Assembly (NCBI GenBank): GCA_035607415.1
Contig: DATNAQ010000044.1
Coordinates: 1 to 64,000, forward strand
Length of the DNA: 64,000 bases
Source of the DNA: JAQBQH01 sp035607415
GTDB lineage: Bacteria > Myxococcota_A > Polyangia > Palsa-1104
Reading direction: 5' to 3'
Position numbers and translations under genes: made by a program. Shown piece after piece: positions 29,011 through 37,140 of this stretch; the stretch's first letter is position 1; the number at the start of each line of letters is the position of its first letter. The notes beneath the pieces were generated by a model, which saw only the letters and a program-made list of their open reading frames with translations, ran no database searches and was not told where the DNA came from.

Positions 29011-30603
29011 TTAACGCGAGATACCGACCAGGACTCGCGTGACGACGGTAGCCTCGAGCGCGCGGCGCGCACCCGGACGGGCCGGCGCGGCCCGCGCGAG
29101 GTCGGCGATGGCCTCGTCGAAGCGGCCCAGGCGCCCGAGCGCCACGCCGCGCAGCTCGCGGACCGCCGGCTCGTCGCGCGCGGCGAGCAGCGCATCGCAG
29201 TCGGCGACGGCGCCGTCGAGGTCGCCGCGGCGCAGGCGGATGCGCGCGCGCTCCCAGCGGGCGCGCGGCGCCGACGGATTGGCGGCGATGGCGCCGTCCC
29301 ACGCGAGCGCGGCGTGACGGAGGTCGCCGCGGCGGGTGTAGAGCTCGCCGAGGCGCTCGTAGAGATCGACGCGATAGGGATCGTCGCCGAGCGTGTCGAT
29401 GGTGTGCACGTAGAGGCTGACGTCGTCGTGCCACGCCGCCTGCTGCTCGACGCTCAAGACGCCGAGCCCGGCGACGACGGCGGCGACGAGCACCAGCGCC
29501 GTCGCCCGCGCGCGCACCAGCGCCGCGGCGACGAGCACCGCGACGACGATGCCGGCCAGATGATCGTAGCGATCGTTGGTGTAGTGCGGCCGCTCGGTGA
29601 GGCCGAGCGCCGGCACGAGCAGGATCAGATGCGCGCCCCACGCCGCCAGCAGCCACGGCGCCCGCTTGCGCAGCGCCCACGCCGCCACCGTCAGCACCAC
29701 GACGAACCCCGCCGACGCCACGAACGGCGCCGACCCCGGGCGGAAGTCGACGAGCGTCGTGTACACCGGCGCCAGCCCGACGGGCACGAGCGGCCGCCAC
29801 GCGTAGTAGGCCCACACGTACGCCGCCTGCATCACGCGCGCGCCGACGCCGAACGAGCCGAGCCCCTCGGGCCGCGACCACAGCGTCCCGCCGGCCGCGC
29901 GCGCCAGCACGGTCAGCGCGAGCGCGCCCGCCGCCAGCAAGAGATACGGCAGCTTCTCGACGACGCGCGCGCGATCGAACGGCCGCCCGAGCGGCGCCAC
30001 GTCGAGCACGAAGAGCACGCCGGCGACGCCGAGCACGATCGGATACGAGAGCACCGCCGCCGCGAACGCGGTCACCGCGAGCACGTAGCGCCAGCGCTGT
30101 CGCGTGCGCACCCACGACAGATGCAACAGCACCGCGACGAGCGCGAACAGGAGCGACTGCGAGTACGAACGATCGGTCGCCCACGTGACCGGCTCGACGC
30201 GCAAGGGATGGATCGCCCACCCGAGCGTCCCCAGCGCCGTCGCCGCGGCCGCTCGCCACGGCGCCACGCGCGCGCGCGCCGCCTCGGTCAGCCGCGCCAC
30301 GAGCACGTAGACGAGCCCCGCGTTCGCCGCGTGCAAGACGACGTTGCCGAGGTGATACGCCAGCGGCCGAAGCCCGAACAGACGATAGGTGATCGTCCAG
30401 TCGAGCCACGTCAGCGGCATGTAGCGCGGGTTGTAGCCGAGCTCGCCGAACATCCAGCGCCAGTCGAAGGCGCGGATGTGCGGGTTGTCGAAGATGGCGA
30501 CGGCGTCGTCCCAGTCGAGGAGGCCGGCCCCAAGCGCCGGCACGAACACGCCGAACGTGACCGCGACGACGACGACGAGGGCGACGCGGTCGGCGCGGCT
30601 CAC
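29011..30603 (-). CDS. TMTC-like membrane glycosyltransferase with TPR repeats
   Basis: The product is 530 residues from a GTG at 30603. About ten membrane helices are followed by three or four TPR-like repeats (for example YRVDLYERLGELYTRRGDL and PAVRELRGVALGRLGRFDEA). The first external loop has LLDWDDAVAIFDNPHI, and later YMPLTWLDWTITYRLFG and HPLRVEPVTWATDRS occur. These are the signatures of the TMTC/DUF1736 group of GT-C proteins, thought to be O-mannosyltransferases in animals and little studied in bacteria. Its start overlaps the stop of the isc ferredoxin gene (GTGA), so it is co-translated with the isc operon although a link to Fe-S assembly is not obvious. Confidence 0.82.
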   Translation of the reverse strand: MSRADRVALVVVVAVTFGVFVPALGAGLLDWDDAVAIFDNPHIRAFDWRWMFGELGYNPRYMPLTWLDWTITYRLFGLRPLAYHLGNVVLHAANAGLVYVLVARLTEAARARVAPWRAAAATALGTLGWAIHPLRVEPVTWATDRSYSQSLLFALVAVLLHLSWVRTRQRWRYVLAVTAFAAAVLSYPIVLGVAGVLFVLDVAPLGRPFDRARVVEKLPYLLLAAGALALTVLARAAGGTLWSRPEGLGSFGVGARVMQAAYVWAYYAWRPLVPVGLAPVYTTLVDFRPGSAPFVASAGFVVVLTVAAWALRKRAPWLLAAWGAHLILLVPALGLTERPHYTNDRYDHLAGIVVAVLVAAALVRARATALVLVAAVVAGLGVLSVEQQAAWHDDVSLYVHTIDTLGDDPYRVDLYERLGELYTRRGDLRHAALAWDGAIAANPSAPRARWERARIRLRRGDLDGAVADCDALLAARDEPAVRELRGVALGRLGRFDEAIADLARAAPARPGARRALEATVVTRVLVGISR

Positions 30604-30968
30604 CGCGCTACGCTACCACCCTCTTGCTTGAGCTTGGCGCGCTCTTCCGGATGCTCGTCGAGCCACGCCTGCCGCGACTCGCGCGTGATCTCCACGACCA
30701 CGTCCTCGTCGGCCACCTTCGACTGACAGCCGAGCCGCGAGGTCGAGCGCACGTCGAACGCCTTGTCGAGGATGTCCTCTTCGTTCTCCTGCTGCTCCGA
30801 CAAGGAGTCGAACCCTTCGCGCACGTACACGTGGCACGTCGAGCAGGCGCACACGCCACCGCACGCGAAGCCGACCTGCGCGTGCGCCTTCTTGGCCGCC
30901 TGCAAGATGGACGTCCCCGGCTCCACGTCGATGCTGTTGCCGTCGGGTAGAAAGGTAATCTTCGGCAT
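30600..30968 (-). CDS. fdx: [2Fe-2S] ferredoxin of the isc operon
   Basis: This 122-residue adrenodoxin-type ferredoxin supplies electrons for Fe-S cluster assembly on IscU. The cluster ligands are C36, C42 and C45 in ACGGVCACSTC plus the Cys in SRLGCQSKV near residue 85, with the usual C-x5-C-x2-C spacing. It has an acidic patch (EQQENEEDILDKAFD) and a C-terminal Lys/Glu tail somewhat longer than in E. coli Fdx. The start overlaps the stop of hscA (ATGA) and the stop overlaps the start of the TMTC-like gene. Confidence 0.95.
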   Translation of the reverse strand: MPKITFLPDGNSIDVEPGTSILQAAKKAHAQVGFACGGVCACSTCHVYVREGFDSLSEQQENEEDILDKAFDVRSTSRLGCQSKVADEDVVVEITRESRQAWLDEHPEERAKLKQEGGSVAR

Positions 30969-32920
30969 CAGCGCTGCCCCTCGTGCTCCGCGGTCCCCTT
31001 GGCGTGCTCGACCTTCTGCTCGATCTCGCCGACCTGGTGCCCGCCGATGGCGCGCGCGATGCCCGCGTTCATGCGCTTCTCGGCGAACGGCTTGGTCTGG
31101 AAGTCGAGCTGCTCGGTGCGGCGCCGGATCATCGCGTGATCGTCGCCGCGCAACGCGTCCTCGAGCCGCCCGATGCCGCGATCGATCTCGTCGCGATCGT
31201 CGCGCGCGAGCAGCTGACCATCGGCGGCGAGCGCCGCGCGCAGCGCCGCCAGGATGCGATCGGCCTCCACGCGTGCCTCGGCGAGCTGACGCGCCTTCAG
31301 ATCCTGCTCCGCGTACTCGTAGGACTCGTAGAGCATCTGCTCGATCTGCTCGTCGGTGAGCCCATAGGACGGCTTGACCTGCACCGACGCCTCCTTGCCG
31401 GTCGTCAGCTCCTTGGCCATCACCTGCAAGATCCCGTCGGCGTCGACGAGGAACGTCACCTCGAGCCGCGCCATCCCCGCCGCCATCGGCGGAATGCCCT
31501 TGAGCTGAAACTTGGCCAGCGAGCGGCACTGCTCGACCGTCTCGCGCTCGCCCTGCACCACGTGCAGATCGAACCCGGTCTGGTTCTCCGCATACGTCGT
31601 GAACGTCTGCTTGGCGCCCGTCGGGATCGTCGAGTTGCGCGGAATGATCTTCTCGACCACGCCGCCCATGAGCTCGAGCCCGAGCGACAGCGACACCACG
31701 TCGAGCAGGAGCACATCCTCGCGCGGAAGATCTCGTGGGCCGGCGAGCAGATCCGCCTGCACCGCCGCGCCGAGCGCGACCACCTGGTCGGGATCGATGT
31801 CACCGAGCGGCTCGCGCCCGAACAGCTGCTCGACGAACGCGCGCACCGCCGGCACACGCGTGGCGCCGCCGACGAGGATCACGCCGTCGAGCTGCGCGCC
31901 GTTGCCCGGCGTGAGCCCCGCGTCCTTGAGCGCGCGCTTGCACGCCGTCGCCGTGCGCTGGATGATCGGCGCGATCGCCTCGTCGAGCTCGGCGCGCGTC
32001 ACCCCGCCCGCCGCGTCCTTCGTCGTCAATTCGTGCTTGAGCGCGCGCGCCTCGTCGAGCAGCGCGCGCCGCGCCGAGGCATCGAGCGCGCCCTCGTCGA
32101 TCCCGCGCTTGCCAATCAACAGCTCCGCGAGCGCGCGATCGAAGTCGTCGCCGCCGAGCGCCGTGTCGCCGCCGGTCGACTTCACTTCGAACACGCCGCC
32201 GGTCAGCTTCAGGATCGAAATGTCGAAGGTCCCGCCGCCGAGATCATAGACGGCGAACATCCCCTCCGACTTCTTGTCGAGCCCGTACGCCAGCGCCGCC
32301 GCCGTCGGCTCGTTGAGCAGCCGCAAGACCTCGAGCCCCGCGATGCGCCCCGCGTCCTTCGTCGCCTGCCGCTGCGCATCGTCGAAGTACGCCGGCACCG
32401 TGATGACCGCCCCGTCGAGCGGACCACCGAGCGCCTGCTCGGCGCGCACCTTCAGCGTGCGCAAGATCTCCGCCGACACCTCGATCGGCGTGACCTCCTT
32501 CGAACCACTTACAGGGCCTTCGGCCCCCCCGTCCTTCGGCGGGGGCCCAGCAACCTTGAAGCGCACCACCGGCCCTTCCATGGTCGCAAACTCGTAGGGC
32601 GTAAAGCGCCGCGTCGTCTCCGCGTCCTTCGGCCCGCGCCCCATGAACCGCTTGGCCGACACGATCGTGTCGTGCGGAAACTTCGCCGCGTCGCGCAGCG
32701 CCTCCGCCCCCACGATCGGCGCCGCGCCCGCGCGATACCGCACCGCCGACGGCAACAGCATGCGCCCTTCGCCATCGGGCAGGCACACCGGATTGGCGTC
32801 GCGCACGCACGCGACGAGCGAGTTCGTGGTCCCGAGGTCGATCCCCACCGCGCGACCCGCACACGCCTCCTTCGCCTTCGACTCCCCCGGCTCGGCGATG
32901 TCGTAGAGCGCGTCGGCCAT
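30968..32920 (-). CDS. hscA: Hsp70-type chaperone HscA
   Basis: This 650-residue Hsp70 is specialised for Fe-S cluster transfer from IscU. The ATPase domain has VGIDLGTTNSLVA, the phosphate-2 segment YDLGGGTFDISIL and VGGATRVP. The substrate-binding domain carries LGLELMGGVVEKIIPRNSTIP. The charged C-terminal region is helical and lacks the EEVD-type end of DnaK. HscA identity is supported mainly by position, between hscB and fdx. One oddity is a Gly/Pro-rich insertion near residues 120-140 (VAGPPPKDGGAEGPVSGSKE) in the ATPase domain. Two bases separate it from hscB, and its stop overlaps the fdx start. Confidence 0.95.
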   Translation of the reverse strand: MADALYDIAEPGESKAKEACAGRAVGIDLGTTNSLVACVRDANPVCLPDGEGRMLLPSAVRYRAGAAPIVGAEALRDAAKFPHDTIVSAKRFMGRGPKDAETTRRFTPYEFATMEGPVVRFKVAGPPPKDGGAEGPVSGSKEVTPIEVSAEILRTLKVRAEQALGGPLDGAVITVPAYFDDAQRQATKDAGRIAGLEVLRLLNEPTAAALAYGLDKKSEGMFAVYDLGGGTFDISILKLTGGVFEVKSTGGDTALGGDDFDRALAELLIGKRGIDEGALDASARRALLDEARALKHELTTKDAAGGVTRAELDEAIAPIIQRTATACKRALKDAGLTPGNGAQLDGVILVGGATRVPAVRAFVEQLFGREPLGDIDPDQVVALGAAVQADLLAGPRDLPREDVLLLDVVSLSLGLELMGGVVEKIIPRNSTIPTGAKQTFTTYAENQTGFDLHVVQGERETVEQCRSLAKFQLKGIPPMAAGMARLEVTFLVDADGILQVMAKELTTGKEASVQVKPSYGLTDEQIEQMLYESYEYAEQDLKARQLAEARVEADRILAALRAALAADGQLLARDDRDEIDRGIGRLEDALRGDDHAMIRRRTEQLDFQTKPFAEKRMNAGIARAIGGHQVGEIEQKVEHAKGTAEHEGQR

Positions 32921-32922
32921 CG

Positions 32923-33468
32923 CTATTCCTTCCCCTCGACCTCGTCCATGAACCGCCCGTAGTAGCGCAGCGAGACGAGCGCCCGCGCGATCGCGTCGAG
33001 CTTCGACTTGTCGCCCGCGTCGTAGGCGGAGAATCCGTCGTGCACGATCTTCATCGACGCCGCGCTCCGCCCCTCGACGTCCTTGGTCAGCTCGACGACC
33101 TTGGCCTCGTCCTTCTCGTCGCGCGCGTCGGACAGCGCCTCGCGCAACGTCATCACCTCGATGAGCAGCTTGGGATCCACCACCAGCTGCTTGGTCGCCC
33201 CGGTCGTCGACTGCGGCTTCTCTTCGCCGATGTCGACGCCCTCGAGCTTCAATAGATACTCGGCGCGCCGAAGCTCGTGCTTGAGCACCTTGTACGCGTC
33301 GTTGAGCTCGGTATTGCGCACCACCGCCTCCATCCGCTCGCGCGGCAACGCCTTGGCGAAGCGATCGGGGTGCGTCTCCTTCTGCAGCGAGAGATAGCGG
33401 GACTCCAGGTCCGCCGCGTCGAGATGGAACTTGCGCGGCAACCCCAACACTTCGAAATGGTCAGGCAT
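32923..33468 (-). CDS. hscB: J-domain co-chaperone HscB
   Basis: This 181-residue co-chaperone delivers IscU to HscA and stimulates its ATPase. The N-terminal J domain has the essential HPD in KETHPDRF and is followed by NDAYKVLKHELRRAEYLL. The C-terminal three-helix domain that binds IscU is present (LREALSDARDE, then a Lys/Asp-rich helix). Length is normal. It lies 15 bases after iscA and two bases before hscA in the isc operon. Confidence 0.93.
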   Translation of the reverse strand: MPDHFEVLGLPRKFHLDAADLESRYLSLQKETHPDRFAKALPRERMEAVVRNTELNDAYKVLKHELRRAEYLLKLEGVDIGEEKPQSTTGATKQLVVDPKLLIEVMTLREALSDARDEKDEAKVVELTKDVEGRSAASMKIVHDGFSAYDAGDKSKLDAIARALVSLRYYGRFMDEVEGKE

Positions 33469-33483
33469 AGTCGATTCTCTAGA

Positions 33484-33903
33484 TTAGAACTGGACGCTTT
33501 CGCCGCAGCCGCACGAACCCTTGACGTTCGGGTTCTCGAACTTGAAGCCGTGCCCCATGAGACCGGTGACGAAGTTCAGCGTCGTGCCCTTCAAATACAG
33601 CATGCTCTTCTTGTCGATGAACATGCGCACGGTGCCGTCGGCACCGTCAGGGAACTCGAGCACGTGATCGTGCTTGCCCGCCGGCTTGTCGGCCCACTCG
33701 AAGACGTACGAGAAGCCGTCGCAGCCGCCGCCGCGCAGGCCGATGCGGATCGCCTCGGTCGGCTTGCCGTCGTCCTTCCGCTTCTGCGTCAGCCGCACGA
33801 TCTGCGCCACGGCCGCGTCGGTGACCTTGAAGTCACCGTCCGCCTGGTCGGCTTCCTTTGGGCGCGCGACCGGCGCCGCCGCTTCGATCCCGACATGTTC
33901 CAT
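33484..33903 (-). CDS. iscA: A-type Fe-S carrier IscA
   Basis: The product is 139 residues from the ATG at 33903. The three cluster-binding Cys are in RGGGCDGFSY and GSCGCGESVQF, as in IscA/HesB carriers, which hand clusters to apoproteins. The first about 28 residues (EAAAPVARPKEADQADGD) are a Pro/Ala-rich extension not found in the E. coli protein. The start overlaps the stop of iscU (ATGA). A second A-type carrier, at 50326-50700, suggests division of labour between two IscA/ErpA-like proteins. Confidence 0.93.
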   Translation of the reverse strand: MEHVGIEAAAPVARPKEADQADGDFKVTDAAVAQIVRLTQKRKDDGKPTEAIRIGLRGGGCDGFSYVFEWADKPAGKHDHVLEFPDGADGTVRMFIDKKSMLYLKGTTLNFVTGLMGHGFKFENPNVKGSCGCGESVQF

Positions 33904-34289
33904 CACGCGCCGTTCCCGTTCTTCTTTTTGTAGTCGGCGATCGCCGCCTTGATCGCATCTTCGGCGAGCACCGAGCAGTGGATCTTGACCGGCGGCAGGT
34001 TGAGCTCTTCGGCGATCTGCGAGTTCTTCAGCTCCATCGCCTTGTCCACCGACATGCCCTTGACCCACTCCGTCACCAGCGACGACGAAGCGATCGCCGA
34101 GCCGCAGCCGAAGGTCTTGAACTTGGCATCGGTGATGATGCCGTCCTCCACCTTGATCTGCAGCTTCATCACGTCGCCGCACGCCGGCGCACCGACGAGG
34201 CCGGTGCCCACGTTGTCAGAGTTCTTGTCGAGCGACCCGACATTGCGCGGGTTCTCGTAGTGATCGATGACCTTGTCCGAGTACGCCAT
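33903..34289 (-). CDS. iscU: Fe-S scaffold IscU
   Basis: The product is a 128-residue scaffold on which IscS-derived sulphur and iron form the cluster. The three conserved Cys are in GAPACGDVMKL, KTFGCGSAIASSS and KIHCSVLAEDAI, with the Asp of ACGD. The LPPVK motif recognised by HscA is present just before HCSVLAED. Length is normal. It lies three bases after iscS and overlaps iscA by four bases. Confidence 0.96.
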   Translation of the reverse strand: MAYSDKVIDHYENPRNVGSLDKNSDNVGTGLVGAPACGDVMKLQIKVEDGIITDAKFKTFGCGSAIASSSLVTEWVKGMSVDKAMELKNSQIAEELNLPPVKIHCSVLAEDAIKAAIADYKKKNGNGA

Positions 34290-34292
34290 TTT

Positions 34293-35519
34293 CTAATGCT
34301 CCGCAGCCCATTGAATGGACTTCAAGTCGACCCCTTCCTGCACCATCTCCCACAGAGGCGACATCTCGCGCAACCGCGAAACCGCCTCGACCACGTGCTT
34401 GCCGACGTAATCGATCTCTTCTTCGGTGTTGAAGCGCCCGATGCCGAAGCGAATCGACGAATGCGCCATCTCCTCGCCCACGCCGAGCGCGCGCAAGACG
34501 TACGAGGGCTCGAGCGACGCCGACGTGCACGCCGACCCCGACGAGACGGCCACGTCCTTGAGCGCCATCATCAGGCCCTCGCCCTCGACGTAGGCGAACG
34601 ACACGTTCAGGTTGCCCGGCAGGCGATGCTCCCACGAGCCGTTGAGATGCACTTCCTTGAGATTCGTCGTCAGATACGAATAGAGCCGATTGCGCAGCGC
34701 GGTCAGCTTCTCCGCCTCCTGCGCCATCTCGGTCCGCGCCAGCTCCGCCGCCTTGCCGAAGCCGACGATGCCCGGCACGTTGAGCGTCCCCGAGCGCATG
34801 CCGCGCTCGTGCCCACCGCCGTCGATCTGCTCGACGAGGCGCACGCGCGGCTTTCGGCGCACGTAGAGCGCGCCCACGCCCTTGGGCCCGTAGATCTTGT
34901 GCGCCGACACCGACGCCAGATCGACCTTGCCCGCGGTGACGTCGAACGGCACCTTGCCCGCCGCCTGCACCGCGTCGACGAAGAAGAGCACGTCCTTCTT
35001 GGTCGCCTTGATGGCCGCGCCGATCTCGTTGATCGGATTCACCGTCCCGATCTCGTTGTTCGCCGCCATCAGCGCGACCATGATCGTCGTCGGCTTGATC
35101 GCCGCCGCCACCTGCTCGGCGGTGATGATGCCGTCCGAGCGCACCGGCAGGTAGGTGACCTCGCACCCTTCCTTCTCGAGCCGCTTGCAGGTGTCGAGCG
35201 TGGCCTTGTGCTCGGTCTGCCCGGTGATGAAGTGGTTGCCCTTCTCTTTGTAGAACTCGGCGGCGCCCTTGAGCGCGAGGTTGATCGACTCGGTCGCGCC
35301 CGAGGTCCACACGATCTCTTTGGCTGAAGCGCCAATGAGCTTGCCGACCTCTTCGCGCGCGATCTCGACCGCCTTCTCGGCGCGCCAACCGAAGACGTGG
35401 TTGCGCGATGCAGCGTTGCCGAAGTCCTCGCGGAAGAACGGCAGCATCGCGTCGAGCACGCGCGGATCGACCGGCGTGGTCGAGTGGTTGTCCATGAAAA
35501 TGGGGACCTTGACGCTCAT
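34293..35519 (-). CDS. iscS: cysteine desulfurase IscS
   Basis: The product is 408 residues from the ATG at 35519. It removes sulphur from cysteine with PLP and passes it to IscU. The PLP lysine is in SVSAHKIYGPKG, the His for PLP stacking in TEHKATLDT, and the catalytic loop Cys in SSGSACTSASLEPS, with the long loop of group I desulfurases. The ALGVGEEMAHSSIRFGIGRF end is typical of IscS. It starts seven bases after the stop of the MerR-type regulator gene, so the regulator is the first gene of the operon. An in-frame extension upstream overlaps that gene and was rejected. Confidence 0.96.
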   Translation of the reverse strand: MSVKVPIFMDNHSTTPVDPRVLDAMLPFFREDFGNAASRNHVFGWRAEKAVEIAREEVGKLIGASAKEIVWTSGATESINLALKGAAEFYKEKGNHFITGQTEHKATLDTCKRLEKEGCEVTYLPVRSDGIITAEQVAAAIKPTTIMVALMAANNEIGTVNPINEIGAAIKATKKDVLFFVDAVQAAGKVPFDVTAGKVDLASVSAHKIYGPKGVGALYVRRKPRVRLVEQIDGGGHERGMRSGTLNVPGIVGFGKAAELARTEMAQEAEKLTALRNRLYSYLTTNLKEVHLNGSWEHRLPGNLNVSFAYVEGEGLMMALKDVAVSSGSACTSASLEPSYVLRALGVGEEMAHSSIRFGIGRFNTEEEIDYVGKHVVEAVSRLREMSPLWEMVQEGVDLKSIQWAAEH

Positions 35520-35526
35520 TCGCTTC

Positions 35527-36009
35527 TTAGCCTCGATGAATTCCGGCGACGAGGATGGGCTGCGCGCCCGCCTCGTGGCCATTGTGGTTGCATGACGGGC
35601 ACTCGTCGATCTGGTGCGCCTTCGGCTCGCACGAGCGACAGCCGTCGAGATAGGCGAGGCTGGCTTCGAGATCGCGCTCGAGCTGCGAGAGCCTGGTCAG
35701 CTGCTCGCGTGTCTCGTGCAAGCGATCGGCGAACACCTGGCGCACGCGCTCCATCGCCAGCGACGCCACGCCCGACTGCTCGGTCACGCCGTGCAAGAGA
35801 TCCTGCAGGTCGTGCAGCGAGAAGCCGGCGTCCTGGAGCTTGCCGATCCACTCCACGCGCTTGACCGCCGACGGCGCGTACAAGCGGAAGCCGCCCTTGG
35901 AACGGTGCACCGGCTTGAGGAGCCCGAGCTCTTCGTACAGGTGCAGCGCGCGCACGGTCTTCCCCGAGCGCTTGGCGAGCTCGCCGACGCGCAGCGGTTT
36001 CTCCAGCAT
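35527..36009 (-). CDS. MerR-type regulator with C-terminal Cys cluster (isc operon)
   Basis: The product is 160 residues from the ATG at 36009; a TTG at 36036 is possible but less likely. The N-terminal MerR winged helix is RVGELAKRSGKTVRALHLYEELGLL with the wing GGFRLY. A dimerisation coiled coil follows, and the end carries four Cys, C124/C127 (CRSC) and C137/C140 (CPSC), with His nearby. This is different from the SoxR pattern and could bind an Fe-S cluster or zinc. It precedes iscS by seven bases and takes the place occupied by IscR in proteobacteria. An upstream promoter with a 19-base spacer, typical of MerR targets, supports auto- and operon control. Confidence 0.9.
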   Translation of the reverse strand: MLEKPLRVGELAKRSGKTVRALHLYEELGLLKPVHRSKGGFRLYAPSAVKRVEWIGKLQDAGFSLHDLQDLLHGVTEQSGVASLAMERVRQVFADRLHETREQLTRLSQLERDLEASLAYLDGCRSCEPKAHQIDECPSCNHNGHEAGAQPILVAGIHRG

Positions 36010-36058
36010 CACCGTATGTTGGTCGCGATGTCCCAAACCCTCACCCTTACGTACGAGT

Positions 36059-36089
36059 ATTAGTTAGTGCAGGTGGGGCGGCGTGTCAA
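36059..36089 (-). promoter_or_regulatory. MerR-type promoter of the isc operon
   Basis: Read on the minus strand, TTGACA (36084-36089) and ACTAAT (36059-36064, four of six consensus bases) are separated by 19 bases. This over-long spacer is the hallmark of promoters activated by MerR proteins. It lies in the 83-base gap between the upstream dehydrogenase stop and the regulator's ATG. I found no clean dyad in the spacer, so the operator is not defined. Confidence 0.6.
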
Positions 36090-36092
36090 CGC

Positions 36093-37130
36093 CTAAGGGA
36101 CGAGAACGATTTTGCCAAATATTGCGCGATCTTGCAGTAAGCGATGGGCCGCCTGGGCCTCGACCAGTGGCATGATCTTATCCACAACCGGGCGGAGACG
36201 ACCGGCGCCAACGTGATCGAGGATGGGGAACAGATCGCCCTTCGGTCCCATGGTCGAGCCGAGAATCTCGAGCTGGCGGAAGAAGACGTGACGCAGATCG
36301 GTGCGCGCGTCCCAGCCGCTGGTGGCGCCACACGTCACGATGCGGCCGTTGCGCGCGGCGGCGAGGATGAGCTTGGGCCAGACCTCGGCGCCGACGTGCT
36401 CGAAGATGATGTCGGCGCCCTTCTTGGCGGTCAGGCGCTTCACCTCGGCCACGAGATCTTGCGTGCGGTGATTGATGGTCTCGTCGGCGCCGAGCTGCCG
36501 GGCGCGCGCCAGCTTCTCGTCGCTGGAGGCGGTCGCGATCACGCGCGCGCCGTGAAGCTTGGCGATCTGCACCGCGGCGACGCCGACGCCGGAGCCGGCG
36601 GCCATGACCACGACGTCGTCACCCGGCTTCACCGGCGCCTTGCGCGTGAGCATCTGCCACGCGGTCAAGAACGTCGTCGGCAGCGCGGCCGCGTCGGTGA
36701 ACGAGAGCGACTTCGGCTTGGCGACGACGTTCTGCGCCGGGACGACGAGCAGCTCGCAGTAGCCGCCCGACATGTCCTCGCCCATGAGGCGATACCAGCG
36801 GCACAGGTTGTCGCGCCCCGAGAGGCACTCCTTGCAGCGCCCGCACGAGTGGCCGGGGTTGACGACGACCTCGTCACCGACGGCGACGCGGTTGACGCCG
36901 CTCGTGCCCGGGCCGACTTCGTCGACGGTGCCGGCGACGTCGGCGCCGAGGCGGAACGGATACTCGAGCTTGAGGTGCGGCAGGCCGTTGCGCACCCAGA
37001 TGTCGAGGTGGTTCATCGCCACGGCGGCGACGCGCACGCGCACCTCGCCGGGACCGGCGTGGGGCTCGGGCAGATCTTCGACGGTGAGGACCTCGGGCCC
37101 TCCATGCTGACGCAGGACGATGGCTTTCAT
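36093..37130 (-). CDS. zinc-type alcohol dehydrogenase/quinone oxidoreductase family protein
   Basis: This 345-residue MDR-superfamily oxidoreductase has the N-terminal GroES-like fold with GADVAGTVDEVG. It carries a structural zinc lobe with four Cys (CGRCKECLSGRDNLC), and the Rossmann domain begins VVVMAAGSGVGVAAVQIA (the AGSGVG nucleotide motif). The catalytic-zinc Cys of classical alcohol dehydrogenases is replaced (AVAMNHLDIW), so zinc-dependent alcohol oxidation is doubtful and quinone or enone reduction is likelier. It uses NAD(P)H. It is a few bases after the Cys-rich lipoprotein gene on the same strand and 83 bases before the isc regulator's start. Confidence 0.88.
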   Translation of the reverse strand: MKAIVLRQHGGPEVLTVEDLPEPHAGPGEVRVRVAAVAMNHLDIWVRNGLPHLKLEYPFRLGADVAGTVDEVGPGTSGVNRVAVGDEVVVNPGHSCGRCKECLSGRDNLCRWYRLMGEDMSGGYCELLVVPAQNVVAKPKSLSFTDAAALPTTFLTAWQMLTRKAPVKPGDDVVVMAAGSGVGVAAVQIAKLHGARVIATASSDEKLARARQLGADETINHRTQDLVAEVKRLTAKKGADIIFEHVGAEVWPKLILAAARNGRIVTCGATSGWDARTDLRHVFFRQLEILGSTMGPKGDLFPILDHVGAGRLRPVVDKIMPLVEAQAAHRLLQDRAIFGKIVLVP

Positions 37131-37140
37131 GAGGAGGAAC

